64,000 nucleotides of DNA from Monosporascus cannonballus. Taxonomy: Eukaryota > Ascomycota > Sordariomycetes > Xylariales. Within the stretch, counting starts at the first letter, position 1. Each line of letters starts with the position of its first letter. Positions 13,078 to 26,000 of the stretch are shown here, one piece after another. Both the position numbers and the translations under genes were made by a program. The stretch spans positions 589,516-653,515 of the forward strand of contig QJNS01000009.1 in assembly GCA_004154925.1 (NCBI GenBank). Reading direction: 5' to 3'. Below the pieces are notes generated by a model. That model did not search any database. It was not told where the DNA came from and worked only from the letters and a program-made list of their open reading frames with translations.

Positions 13078-13919
13078 TGTGACTGGGTTGAGGTTAATGT
13101 TGTTGATAAGAACGTTGCATCTGATAAGCATTGCGGCCATTGGATGATGACAACGAGCGTTAGAGGCTTGGCGTCAGCGGATCTTCCCGCTGGCGTCTCT
13201 CCAGCGGCAGTTGCATATCGAGATCGAGGAGGAATCGAAGTACGTCCACTACTCGCATGTCAACATTTAATCCCATGCAGCATCCAATCAGCTCAGCCAC
13301 CAACCAAATCGGGATTGTAGTTACGCATTCGGTCCTATGAGCCCTTAAAGTTACGACCAGAGGTCGAAAGGGCTTGAAAACGGACGTGCAGTAGCTTTCT
13401 AACCATAAGGGCGACACCCATAGAAAAGCGGGGGTGAAATGAATGTAGCAGCTGTTGAGCAAAAGGACACTTGCTGCAAACGCCATTAACCCGCAGTATA
13501 GGTAGCGCGACCACGTTCGTTAGAAGCACATGTAAGGTTCGTTCCCAATCCACTGACCCTTACCTTTTCCTCTGGCTTGGGTTGAGAGTAATAGCTACGT
13601 CATGGCTCGTCATTCGATCATCCACATCCACATCCACGTTGGGCACGAGACGGGCGGCAACCATCGGAAGACCTCAAAGCTATGCTTATGTAAAGCACAG
13701 CCCGGAACATACTGGCGTATGCAGCTTGTTCCAGCAGTTCCTCTGGGGATCTTGCTGAGAACGGATTTGTTCTCGCTAACGCTCGCTGGGTCATGTGCGG
13801 CCCCACACTCGATGCTGGTAGACCCGCGCTTATTATTAGCGCCGCCGGAAACTGACTGGTTCCTTCGCACGGAGTACTGTCAGCGCGATGTCAGCACTAA
13901 GCTGTAGCCGGTCTAGGCC
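13078..13919. other. Intergenic region upstream of the MFS gene
   Basis: Probable promoter of the MFS gene plus the degraded 3' flank of the neighbouring pseudogene. Open frames of about 70-110 codons exist on the minus strand (for example 13160-13486) but show no recognised domain and no plausible continuation. Remnants of the decayed MFS gene may extend into 13600-13919, but I cannot align them. Confidence 0.45.
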
Positions 13920-14634
13920 ACGGTGGGTACAGCGCCCCGGGTGGACCCCGCATTCCCGGACGCCGTGCCGGCCTCCGTTTGATCTCAGGTCGGGATACTG
14001 CAGAGCGGAAATGCGGTGATCCCCGTATAGATCCAAGAAACGTAAGTGATATGGAAAGGCGGGGTGGACCGCGGATGCGATCTGGTGCCTGTCCTTGGAA
14101 AATATACGAGAACCAGGGGTACTTTGGCGCCGAAGTATGCCTCGTAGACGAACGGGGGGCTCAGGAGGAGGAACCCTACGGTCGAAACGATGCGAGCTCA
14201 CCAAGCACGAAGCCGTATGAGCGGCAGTGCATGCCGTCTGCTCGATCAGGTCTGGCCGCCGATTAGCACGGGGATCATGGGGGCTCTGGAGCAAACAACC
14301 GCGCCGACCATGCCGAGGATCGTCACGCCGATGAAGAGACACCTCCGGTCAGAGATATCCGTGAGCATGGTTAGATGTTGGCTTGGTATGCAATTTGCTG
14401 TTTCTGTGCAGATTCCTCCTACTGACTTACGCGGGTAAGCCCGCCAGTTAGCATCATCTTATATACCAGGGATAACGTCATTGTTAGCGCCGAGCAGATA
14501 TCAAGATTTATCCATTGACATACCCACTTAGTGAGGACAAACCCGCCTGCGCTCGACATTGAGCTGATACTGACAACAAAGAGCGCGCCGATGAATCGCG
14601 GACGGCGGAAGGCCCCCAAATTGGACATGTACAT
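13920..14634 (-). pseudogene. Decayed MFS transporter (drug:H+ / TRI12-like)
   Basis: The minus strand opens with MYMSNLGAFRR... at 14634, a membrane-span-like stretch ending SALTMTLSLVYKMMLTGGLT. It resumes near 14374 with LTDISDRRCLFIGVTILGMV, a clear MFS motif-A loop (D-x-x-D-R-R) followed by a span and PVLIGGQT. The LT of both pieces suggests an intron whose acceptor is lost. A stop follows at GGQT, and a frame change gives HALPLIRLRAW. A later piece, VGFLLL..FVYEAYFGAKVPLVLVYF near 14130-14180, looks like a loop found further along in TRI12-type pumps, so an internal deletion is likely. It is clearly broken and non-functional. The family assignment to the TRI12-like group is tentative; MFS itself is fairly sure. 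Confidence 0.65.
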
Positions 14635-17041
14635 GGATTCGATATGTTCATGACTTATAAAAACGGGGCGGGGGTTCGATTCTATGGAACCACACCACGG
14701 GGAATCACCCTGCTTTTCGTGGTTGAGAAAATTGGAGATAGAGATCGGCAGCCTGTCTAGGTGACAGTTATCAACGGACCGGCGACTGCCCTACATCTCT
14801 GATATGAACTGACACACCTCCCACCTTCGTCGCAATTTGGGTTAGTTTATTACTCGGGAAGGAAACGGAACTCTAGCCGGACATAGCGCTCGGCCGTTTA
14901 GATTTGTCCTCATGGCTCCGGTGACTAGACCAACTCTTATCATGATTCATAAACCCTTCAACCATACATCCCTTAGGCGAATCTCCAAGGTCGACCGATG
15001 TACGCAATCAGTGTTGCCTTCACTCTATGTTTGAAAAGAGGTGACGCTCTCACCTTCTCCCGCCGTGTAATGCACGGCTACAAACCCCCTTCAACCCCCA
15101 ATTCATCGATAATAAACTTAGCTCCATACCAACATCAGTCTCAAGAATGGAACCAGTGTCGGAATCGATGTGCGTGTCGGATCCCCCTCCTTGCGTCCCC
15201 AACACAGTATTTGGCGTGATATTCACTTAGCCAGGAGAAATCGTCGTGCAAAGCTGGCCAGCCCATGACAGACTTTGTTAGAAAGTTATATGCATGTGAT
15301 GCCAAGAATGAGGCTGTTAATCCAAGGTCACAATGCGTCGTGCTAGTCTAATTAATTAGATCCTCCTTAACCACACAAGATGCACTTGGTGTAGCATTCC
15401 ACAAATAACGACTCTCGTTATCGCATACAGTAAGTAGGTAACGCTAAAGACAGTAAAACTTGTCGACACCAGGTCAGCCGGAATTGGCGGCACAGGTCAA
15501 CTCAACGCAGCTGGTTTAGACGGCAGCGGATGATGAGAGCTTCTAGTCGTAATTTCTTTCCCTGCAATTGCTAACGTAGTTCCTCCCCACCCCCCCCTCC
15601 CTCCCCCTATTCCAACATCGACACCTATAGCAGCAGTGAGATGGCTCTTCACACCCCACCTATCCCGACGAACTTCACTATCAAGCCGTGTGGCAACGCG
15701 CACCCGACTTCGAATGGGAATAGGGGAGTAGAGACTTGCTCTTACCATACTAGGCTGCTTCAAGATGAAAGTATCAACAGAGGAGGAACGCCTCCGGACA
15801 TTGATGGGGTAATCTCCATGCTATTCGCATGCAACATCAAGACAAGCTAGATTTTATGAATCCCGGAACCCCTTATTTGCCGCCTGCTACGAGACAGAAC
15901 ACCCTCAAGCCTAATACTAATGCTCAAGGGCATGGGTGGATTAGTATGCCTGTATATTTCAGATGCTCGAAATCGAGAAACGGCGGGAGCTCATCCAGCG
16001 ATGCAATATCGATCCACCTTCACACGTTATTCTGCGGCTAGGGGCCTTTTTCCTGTTCTCAAATGGTCCTCTTTGCTCTCTCCCACTTTCCATCCTCCAT
16101 AAACATCACGCGTATCAAATCAAGTACCGATATGGCTACTGGACTGGCGACCCGAAGTGACGCTCATTTACAGAAGCATTAGACATCAATGCATGATCTA
16201 GGTTGTCTCCTGTCACTTAAGAAATTCATTTGTAGCCGTAGTCTACTTAGTCCCAGCTTTTGTTTTAAGCCGTATTAAAGCACTTTAACTTATGTTTCGC
16301 TTAGTCGCTGGCGATGCCCATAGTCAGGGGTAAGAGCCTGTCACCATCGTAGGGTACTCATGTTTATGACCACCACAATGATGCCCTGATCTGGACTTTC
16401 AGAACTGTGATAGCATTCCTAGGCTCCTAAGTTACGGATTAGATGAATCATGCATAAACACCTAGGGTTCCCGCCTGCATCTTGTCATTTTCTCCCGCCC
16501 GCCAGACGAGGGTGCGCACTGGTACAGCACTCTTAGACACGTCTCAAATCTACTCCATTACTTACTCATATCAATCAATTACTCCGTGGCACGTCTTAAT
16601 GGGTCCACCATTTTTGGCAGGTTTTGTAATAACGGCAGGCCTCCTGCACCTTCCCGTACATCAGTTCAGAGGCCGTTTGCGTTTCATGTTGATTCTTTAG
16701 TTACCTACCATTCGCTCATTAGGTACCTAGTACCTCTGTATCCTTCTTCTCACTCCCACCAGCAAGAAAAATCGAGGTCGATCCGAGAAGAACACACGCA
16801 CCCCGCTGCAGCCTGCACGAGGTGGTCCTTTCCATCTTCGTTTCTCAATCTAGAGCACCTTCCTATAAACACAGTGGAACGTCCAAAAGGCAATTCATGT
16901 CGTCGAGAGTGCTGTGATATTCGAGTCGCCACAGCCACAGGAGGCCGTTATTAAACTACTTCCCTACCTAAACCCGATTTATCTCTAACATCCCATCGCC
17001 TATGCTATAGGCCCATCTTCCATCTTTCCTTTAGTCCAACC
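14635..17041. other. Gene-poor 2.4 kb stretch, including 5' flank of the giant gene
   Basis: No convincing gene. Small open frames (for example 15497-15763 minus and 16586-16954 plus) have no recognised domain. A C-rich tract (about 15587-15608) and several GGTACCTAGTACC-type runs (near 16720-16735) are visible. The last 100 bases before the ATG at 17042 are pyrimidine-rich (CATCTTCCATCTTTCC), as is common just upstream of fungal start codons. Confidence 0.55.
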
Positions 17042-20000
17042 ATGGAGACCTCACCTACCCCGACCAGGTATCTGCGCAGCCTCTTCAACCACATCGCCCT
17101 TCCGGCAAAGCTGCCCCAACGGCAAGATGCCGATCTCGGCGGCATTCAATCGGCTCTTGTGGACCGTCTCATAGATGCTTGTAAGATAATGAGGGATTCT
17201 CAGCAAGGGTCTTGCCGACAAGTTTGGGATTTCCTCCGAATATCACTACAGTCCTGCAAGACCCTGAACGCTAACTGTAAGTTGGAAAGAAGCCAGCTGA
17301 TGTCACACCTAAGACGGATGCAGACCTCAGATCTGGTCATCCTTCACGTAGATACGCAGAATGCTGGTATCTTTATTCACAAGCCTACCGAGTAAGCCGA
17401 CCATCTTCTGATTCCACTAACTCAATATTCCTGAGTGCTGATTGGCGACAGACCACAGTTTGCCGGTAAAATTCTGTTTGAATTCTTTGAGGCATCACCA
17501 AGACGAGAGGCCGTTCTCGCAGCGAAGACGGGCGCTCTTTCATGGTCCTTTCCTGGTGTCGCTATCCATCTGCCTTCCTCGGTGCTTGATGATGACGACT
17601 TCCTCGAAAGCTTTTGCATGTTCCTTGAACAGGCCTCAGTCGAGACTACGAAGAAACTCTCAGAGTACGCGGTTAAAGCAGGTGCTGGGCTTTGGGAGAG
17701 TCGTGAGACTCCCGACCCTTCTCTCATCACCTCATTACTTGCAGCAATTCTGGAGGCGAACGGGACGCGTATCTCTCCTACACTTCTTCAGAAAAAGGTC
17801 CGAGATGAAGTATCGTGGTTCGATGCGGAGGCGCCATGGCGTAGACTCCCCTATTGGCTCGTGTTACGGGTTTCCATTTCCCGTTACTTGGCAATGATGC
17901 TGGGTGACGGGTTGTCAGCAAGGTTTCAGTACAAAGTTTTCATGTGCCTCGTGCACGCCTCTATGCTGAGCGATATTCAGCAGGTTGTGAGCCTGGAAGA
18001 CCAGGAATTCCTAAAGGCAAAACTCTGCCGTCGGCTGTTCAAGCTAGACAGTGATCGGTCACAACAATCTCAGAAAGCTCAAGCAGCTTGCGATACGTTG
18101 TTCGCAACTTTATCACCCCTGTTAAACAAGGTGATAAAGGCTACTGCCACCAGGATCCAGACAGTATGGGACCAGGAAAGGCTGAAAACGACAAAGCCCA
18201 TCTTACCGCTTCCCATACGAGCTTCCCCACAGGATCTGAGGCTGAGCCTCATCGCAAGCCGCCAGTACCTCCGTGATGCGCGGAAACGATTCCAGGGCAT
18301 TCGCTACCCGAGGTCGAGCTTCAACGCTGAGGCGATAGTCCTTAACCCGTCCCAGCATTTCCATGAGCTAGCGCCAGATCTTTTTGGATTGTTTAAACTA
18401 GAAAAGCGAATCCGCCTCGCTTGCGATAGTCCTGTTTCCGGATCCCAAGATCTTTCTCGTCGGTGCGTCGCGCTCCATGCCGCTCTGCTTGAGTACATAG
18501 ACCGCGTAGGCTCACGCTATGACGGCAACACTGAGCAGAAGTCACTTATGCTTCTTCTCATAATGGAGATTTGGATGGCGATGGACAAAATTGCCTGCAC
18601 ACTGTTCCCCCTGCTCCTTGATTATCATCCAATTTTTCCACCCTGTCTACTCGAAGTGTTTCACCTTTCTGCTCTGACTGATCTTGCGCGGGCTCGGAAA
18701 GTCCAGCGGTATTTGAGGACTCGTGAGTCCCTGTGCCGAAGCACGCGGATGACGATATTCGACGATCCGGTCAAAGGATGCTTCGGAGAGAGGTATTTCA
18801 ACGAATCCTCAGATGCAGGAACACTTGCAGCTATGCTCAGTGAGATACAAGAAACCGCCGAGGAAGACAGAAAACTCAAGGAGGGAGAATGGCTTAAACT
18901 GAGCTCTGAATACGAAGCTTTAACTAAGGAGATCGACTCGACAACTTGTCTCAACATAATCGACGGTGGCTTCACCTTGCCCAGACATGATGCAAGAAAC
19001 TGTCCCAAGTGCCAGCTAACTCGGAGACGGTCTCGGATTAGAATACGCATCTTCGAGTCGCCTCTGCCTGATTCCGCAATCGTAGCGAAAGTTGTCGTAT
19101 TCGAGCTGCGTTGCCCCAAGGCTTTTGCTGCATATCGAGATGCGACATGGTCAATCCTGTATCGCCTCGCCAATGACAGCCAAGAAAAGTCAATTGACCC
19201 CAAAGTATGCTTGGAAGATTACTCGGAATTAGAGCCATTCGCCCGTGTTCCAGGACGATTGTCATTGGCATCTACTTCCAAATCATGCGAGGGATTCCCA
19301 TCTTATGTACAATGGTCTTCTTGCTAATGGCTATAGTTTTGATGACGCATTGGAGTACAAAGGACTTTCCTGTGGACTTGGACCAAGTATGTTTGCCTAA
19401 TGGCCTCAGATTTGCCTACTTTGATCAAGCAACACAGTCCTGGCCAGGAAGGAAGCGGATGCGCCCATCTTTTGCCCATCACTGCAAATTGGATATTCCA
19501 AAAACATCTCCCTTCTCATCTCTGCTTGAGACTAGATCATTCAATGTTGCTGGCGACGGCCCATCTTCGTATGAAGTCGTTGCGAGTCAGTCATCCAGTC
19601 CACAGGGTATCAGTGCCCATGAATTCATGGCATTCCAATCCCTCTTATCCGGTAAGCGCCGGCGGTGGATTATGATTCTAATCGAGCTTGGTTCATCGAA
19701 TCTGAACTTAGCTTCTGAGTCGGCATCGAACATGTTAAACCACCTAGCTCTACAGTGTGGTCCTCATGATGATGCCGATGAACTCCTCGGGACCGTTCAT
19801 ACTATCTTCCGGGACCCTTCGTTCTGCACAGTACTGTTGCAACAGCTCGGCGAAAAGCTTGACGCGATTTTCTCTAACTGGCGGGAAACATATCTGATGG
19901 AAATTGTCATGACACTCGTGATGCGTGTGGTTACGCTTACAGTGCCTTACCATGAGATGGCGGATATAACGACGCGGGCCCTCGATATCCTTGCCAGAGC

Positions 20001-23000
20001 CAGGGCTTACACAATACAATGGGTTAGGGAATTGCGACAAGAGATATACACAATCAGCGATCCGGACTCCGCACGGAACTGTCAAATTTACATGCTCTGG
20101 GCCGCCCTACTATGCAAGAGAAGCTTCATCATCCATCTTCGGGTGCCCGACCTTTGTTTTGACAAGGACGCACTCGCGGTCTTGGTGGAGTGTTGCATTG
20201 TAGCACACGACAACATCCCAAAGAAGATCCATGAGCTACCAGGCACATTACGCAACTCAATCATCCGCGATTTCAGGATGATGCATCAACTCGAAGATCA
20301 AATCGAGGAAGCTATTGAGCTCTATGGCCACGAAAGCATGCTGACTGTTTTGCAAAGTCTTTCCTATGGTGCGGAGTTGAAACAAATCCGAAATCTTCTG
20401 CTAGGCGCGGACTGTTGGCTCCACGGTTCTATGGATGATGTCCACCATGGCAAGACTCAGGCTCTGGCGTACAATTATCTCCATGGCGTCCTACTCATCG
20501 ACGGTCAACCATTGGGTGTGAGTTTCCGTATATATCCGTCCCTCATCCAATTATCACTAAAAGTGTTAGCGACTCCCAACCGACTCGCAGAGTGCAATCG
20601 TTCTCTCTGAACTCTTTGGTACCCAGAACCTGACGAAATACCCCTCTCATCTGGAGGGCATGTCACATAGTAAGATATTTTTCAGAGAAGAGATTAGGAG
20701 ACTTAGCTAATTGTTGCAGCTTTGACTGTCAAGATGGGGGGTTACACAACTCACGTTGGATACGATAATGGGTCGACAATCATCCGAGCTACTCGAGGCC
20801 GCCAGATCCTAGAGCTGGTACCTCGGGAGATCTTCCAACGGGGAAATTTCTTCGATCTTCCAGCTGGACTGGTTGACAGGTGTAGTCATTGGCTGTAAGT
20901 TTGCTTTGCGCGTGAGGCTGCTGAGCGAATTAGCTTATCGCTTTAAGGGACATCAAATCTGGCATTCTTGAGATCCGGCCGCGGGCATGGCGAGAGCATC
21001 CGAATAATTGGAAGCTAGACATCGCTACCTCGATATGCTCCCGGCTCACTCCGAGAGGAGGGAAGGAAAGACTTGTTGACCCGTATTGCGCGTTGTCCGC
21101 CCGGGTTTCTAGGATTTTCGACTATTTTGAACCGCGCCGGTACCTGAGCATTTACCAACCCGACGGGGTCGCCTTGACTATCGACCTACCGCGCATGCAA
21201 CTACGTTGGTTCGTTAACAGAAATAACTTGTTGCAATCTAATCATCTGCTCTCTGAACTAGATCCCAACCAAGTAAGCAACTCTCTGCAAACATTCCCTC
21301 CCTTTCCACTTGTGTATGAGTACAACCCCCTATAAGGGATAGTGTCGAGAGCCCCGGCCCTCGAGCAATGCCTGGAGTTGCGCGACATACGGAACCACAC
21401 CTAACCTAAAGAAGTGATTATTGACCAAGGATGTCGTAGTGCGTGGATACCTGGTTCGGATTTGATAGTAAGCTAGTGTGTCGGAGCGTGAAAAATCCTT
21501 CCAACCGCTCCATTCTCGTACCACTCGGTCCGATTAACGCAACCAAGCGAGGCTGTCACGTTCGAGTGTTCGTTGTAGCCTCGCACGCTCCCACAGTTCA
21601 CTACATTCGCTTCACTGTCAACAAAACCCTTGGGAGAATTGATTGCGCTGCTGAACCTACATTGGTTTATATGAAAGCTCAGATACACGCCTACACAAAC
21701 GGCCCTGTTCCGGATCCCTTAACAGGCAGAAGCGGTGCTGAGGAGGCATTGAGTATCTTGTCATCCGGTATCTGCCAGCCCTGGAGTCCATTAGGAGGCT
21801 ACCCCCTGGAGATTCTACGATCTGTCGCCAAGCTGTCTCCGAAACGAGAGTATTATCCTGAAGACATGAGGGTAATGTCAAAGGAGCTTTGGGACAGCCA
21901 GCTACCAACAAGTACACAACGGGAAGAATATCAGATACTTGTCAACAGAATCCTGGCGCAGTCCGTTAGACTTTCTGTTTTCTACCCTTTCTTGTCAGAA
22001 GCACCCACGCTGCCGCCTCTTGGAATCCCGCACCTGGACCAGCGGGCCGTCGTGCGTCGCCAACTTCACCGGCGGCCTTGTTCTAGCAGCCTGGAACTCT
22101 CACCTTCTAGTGACGTTGACTATGAAGCTCGGGACTGGCCCGGCGTATCTACAATTAAATATGCCAACGTCTTTGAAGTCACGTTTCTCATACGCAAGCA
22201 ACCACACTCAATGAGTACTGTGACTGATCTTGCGGTCCAACTTTCTCAGTCGCTATCGATCAAGGGCTACGCTGAGCCATTTGACAAAGCGACCTTGAGT
22301 GACCGCCTAAACCTTGACGTACGTCATAATTGGGGCCCTCTCGTTCGAGCCGTGCGAGAAAGTCCAAACCAGTACAGCCTCATGTTCTTCCTCGGGACAA
22401 TTTCTTTCAGGGGCGACGGAAGTATGCCATTAATACGGACATTGGTGGCAATTTCCTTGTATAAGGAGTTACGTTCTTTAGACCTTCCACAGGCAGTTGA
22501 GTATCATAGCTTCCGACCAGGCCAAACCCCTCAACTGGAGCCACTAGTCAAGTTGATTGACCACTTCAAAGTCCCAGCCCCTGAAGTAAGTTATCGCCTA
22601 CATATCGTATCCATTAAGCGCACTTTGTGTTTTTTTATTTAGCCGTCCAGCATTATTTTGCTATTCCGCATACATAAACCTCTGCATTCAATCCAAATTA
22701 TTGTATGTGAATCATGATTTTGCTAACTCCCGCTTCCGCCAGGATCCGCCTCTCGCTGAATTCGCAAGTGCAAAGAGCCGCAAGAAGTTATTGCAAGCTC
22801 GGGCGGCTCATGCACACCAAGCTGATGCTGACTGTAAATCCCTCGCTGAGCTCTTTCTCAAGCAATGGCCGTGTGAGGTGCCTAGCCTCGAGGGACTGGA
22901 CAGAACGTTGTTAGTCGATACAAAGGCCGCCTATAATGCAGTACTGCCAGAATTGCAGAGACTCTTTTACAACTATGAGTTCAGTCTCCACCTTGATCAA

Positions 23001-26000
23001 GTGCAGCATATACTCATCAAGCGGCAATCCGAGGCCCAGATACGACCGCCAGCCGTTGTACAGTCGGAGAGTACATTCTCCAAGCCCCAGCGTCATTACG
23101 AGCTTCCACGTCTTTCCAAGGATTTAATGAGTAAACCAATAGTGCACCAAGCTTCCAGTTCAGGCTCGAGGGCTTTGCATACACTAAGGCCATGGATCGC
23201 TAAGCAAGACGTACAGAAATCAAGGCTCGCAACTCCTGGTGTGCATCCTCTTGTGCATGACATTTTTCAAACGAACTTGTCGAAAGATGGCTCTGCCCGG
23301 GAGCTCGGACAAGTGGTCCAGGTCCTTCTGCAGTCAAAATCGGCAATTCATCGAAACTATGCCTCTGACCTGCAACGTAGCTTAGCGGCTTTCGAGCGTT
23401 GTGATCAACCGACATCCCCAAGTCCGGTATTGCCCGTTGTCGTTAAGCACGACATACATAGCCTCCAGCAAGACGTCGAGAGGCATTTCAACGACATCGA
23501 ATTCGCTCTAGGGAAACCTAATGCCTCGATGTCTCCAGTGCAAGTCGAATGGTTGAAGCGCGGAAACCTGTGGCCGGCTGTGACTCGAGTAACCATTCTC
23601 GAGCAACTACGGTCTACGTCCGAGTGCAAATTCGGCAGTGGGATGAAAGAAAGCATCATTGAAGCTGCACTTGCAATTACCGAATTTCAGAGACAGATAA
23701 GGCTTGAGTTGTACCGCCAATCTAAGGACACAGTCCGTTTGGAAGAGGAACGGAGAAATATCGGACACAGCAACTGGCGGCCAGATCAGTACCCTGACTG
23801 GCTGTTACTCGAGGTTGAATCGGACCTCCTCATTCGCGAGACGCAGGTTGAGGTAGCATTGGCTATCATTGCGCCAAATTCTGGGGAATGCAGCGTGCTG
23901 CAGCTAAACATGGGACAGGGCAAAACATCATGCATCATACCAATGGTGGCTAGTCTGTTAGCGGACGGAAAGAACCTTGTCCGAGTCTCTGTTCCCAAGG
24001 CTCTTCTCCAGCAAACGGCCCAGCTGCTCCATACCCGTCTAGGCGGTCTTATCGGAAGAAACATCAGCCATGTGCCTTTCTCCCGGAGGACGCCAACAAA
24101 GGAAGACAACATCAGGCTTTTCCAGAAGCTCCATAGAAACATCCGAGACCAGCATGGGATCCTCTTAACCCTGCCGGAACACCAGCTGTCGTTCATGTTG
24201 AGCGGTCTTCAGCGTGTATTGGACAACAGGATACCTGAAGCTAAAATGATGGTCAGAGTTCAGAAATGGCTCCAGTCACACGCCCGCGATATCCTGGATG
24301 AAAGTGATCATACGCTTGCGGTAAAAACCCAGCTCATCTATCCCTCAGGATCCCAAATGACCGTCGACGGCCATCCCCACCGTTGGCTCATTGCTGAACA
24401 TATACTCCATATGGTGGACATGCATCTCCATGACTTAGCATTCAATTTCCCGCACTCCATAGAAGTTGTCAGGCGCCCGGAAGGTGGCTTTCCTTTCGTC
24501 TTTTTCCTTCGCCCGGATGTCGAGGAAGAGCTAGTCAGCCGGCTCAAACGCGATATTTGCCAAGGGGTCCGAGGGATCATCCCCATGGAGTCGCTTGATA
24601 TTGCGGACCGGCTCGCCATCAAAGAGTTCCTATCGGGCGGAAAAATCCGACCAACCAGTATAGATCGAGTTCGCAATCTTTGTCCAGAGAAACCTCATCT
24701 TCGCCAAATCGTATACCTCCTCAGGGGGCTACTCGTTCACAGAATACTGATTATGACATTGAAGAAGAGGTATGGTGTTCAGTACGGTATCCATCCCTCG
24801 AGGGATCCTGTTGCCGTTCCCTTTCATGCCAAAGGTGTTCCAAGTGATCAGTCCGAGTTCGGACACGTGGATGTAAGTGGACCTATCCCTCCAGTAAATA
24901 TCCTGGATTTGCCTTTCCTGTCAATACAATCTCGTCATCATGCAGGATGGCCGATTTTTTATAGCATCAACCTCTAATTGCACGCGTCATAGGTCGCGAT
25001 ACTACTCACCTGTCTGGCCTTCTATCACGGCGGGATCAACTTGCAACAAACTCGTCAGGCATTAGAGTCCGTCTTAAAATCAGATGACCCTAGTTCTGAA
25101 TATGAAAAATGGTTAGATCATGACAACTTTCCGGAGTATCTGCGAGATTGGCATTCAATCAATGTCGACGATGGACAACAGCTATATCAGATCTGGCAAT
25201 TCGTTAGATACAAGGTCGTGGTCATCGATTACTATATGAATAAGTTTGTCTTCCCGCAGCATGCGAAGCAATTCAAGGTCAAGTTGCAATCCAACGGATG
25301 GGATATCCCATTATTCTCGAGTTCTGAAGTCAACACCGCCAAGAAAGGTCCTCCAACCAAAATCAAGCGGTTGACAACGGGATTTTCAGGCACATCGGAC
25401 GAATGCGCAAATTTCCCATTGACCATCAAGCAGGATAATCTGCCATCACTTGCGCATACTAATGCGGAAGTTCTTACATACTTGTTACAATATCGATCTC
25501 GAAGCTACGTTGTAATGGAAGAGGATCACAAGCGCTTGTCGGAGGTCTCATTCCTACAGGTGTTGAAAAGCCACAATATCCGCGTTCTTATCGATGCAGG
25601 AGCACAAATCTTGGAAATGAACAACTTGGAGCTCGCTGAAACTTGGTTGAAATTAGATGGACAAGCACGTGTCGCTCTCTTCTTCGACGGAGACAGACCA
25701 TACATCGTCTCGAAGCAGGGGGCCAAAACTCCTCTGCTAGCCTCGCCCTACGCAGACAATCTCAGCGAAGTTCTCGTGTACTTGGATGAGGTATGGGTTT
25801 TTTTTTTCTTCTTTTCCCCCCATCAATCCCGCTTGCAATACCCTAATTTTGATACAGGCACATACTCGGGGGACCGACCTCAAGTTTGGACCACAAGCGA
25901 AAGCGGCACTTACTTTGGGTCTGGGCCAAACGAAGGATTCCCTAGTTCAAGGTAAGTACCTATACAGCACCGCAATATTGACACGCGAGTTTGACAAGCG

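Noticed and set aside
13160..13486. A 108-codon hydrophobic minus-strand open frame upstream of the MFS gene
   Set aside because: No recognised MFS or other motif and no splice partner; hydrophobic reading is common by chance.
14661..14690. A tRNA T-arm-like GGGGTTCGATTCT
   Set aside because: The flanking bases do not pair as a T stem and no acceptor or anticodon arm is visible.
16586..16954. A 122-codon open frame upstream of the giant gene
   Set aside because: Pyrimidine-rich sequence typical of 5' flanks; the predicted peptide has no domain-like pattern.
19306..19335. A GT...AG intron of 30 bases (GTACAA...CTATAG) to join exons 2 and 3 of the giant gene
   Set aside because: Too short for a fungal intron, and the residues left behind (CEGFPSY) do not fit the family, while the GC-AG alternative gives SKSFLMTHW.
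19280..19345. A frameshift making the giant gene a pseudogene
   Set aside because: A single GC-AG intron explains the frame change, and the other twelve exons close without any break.
22643..22742. An extra exon after the TTTAG at 22642 in the giant gene
   Set aside because: Its sequence does not fit the family; skipping to the acceptor at 22742 gives PAPEDPPLAEF in frame.
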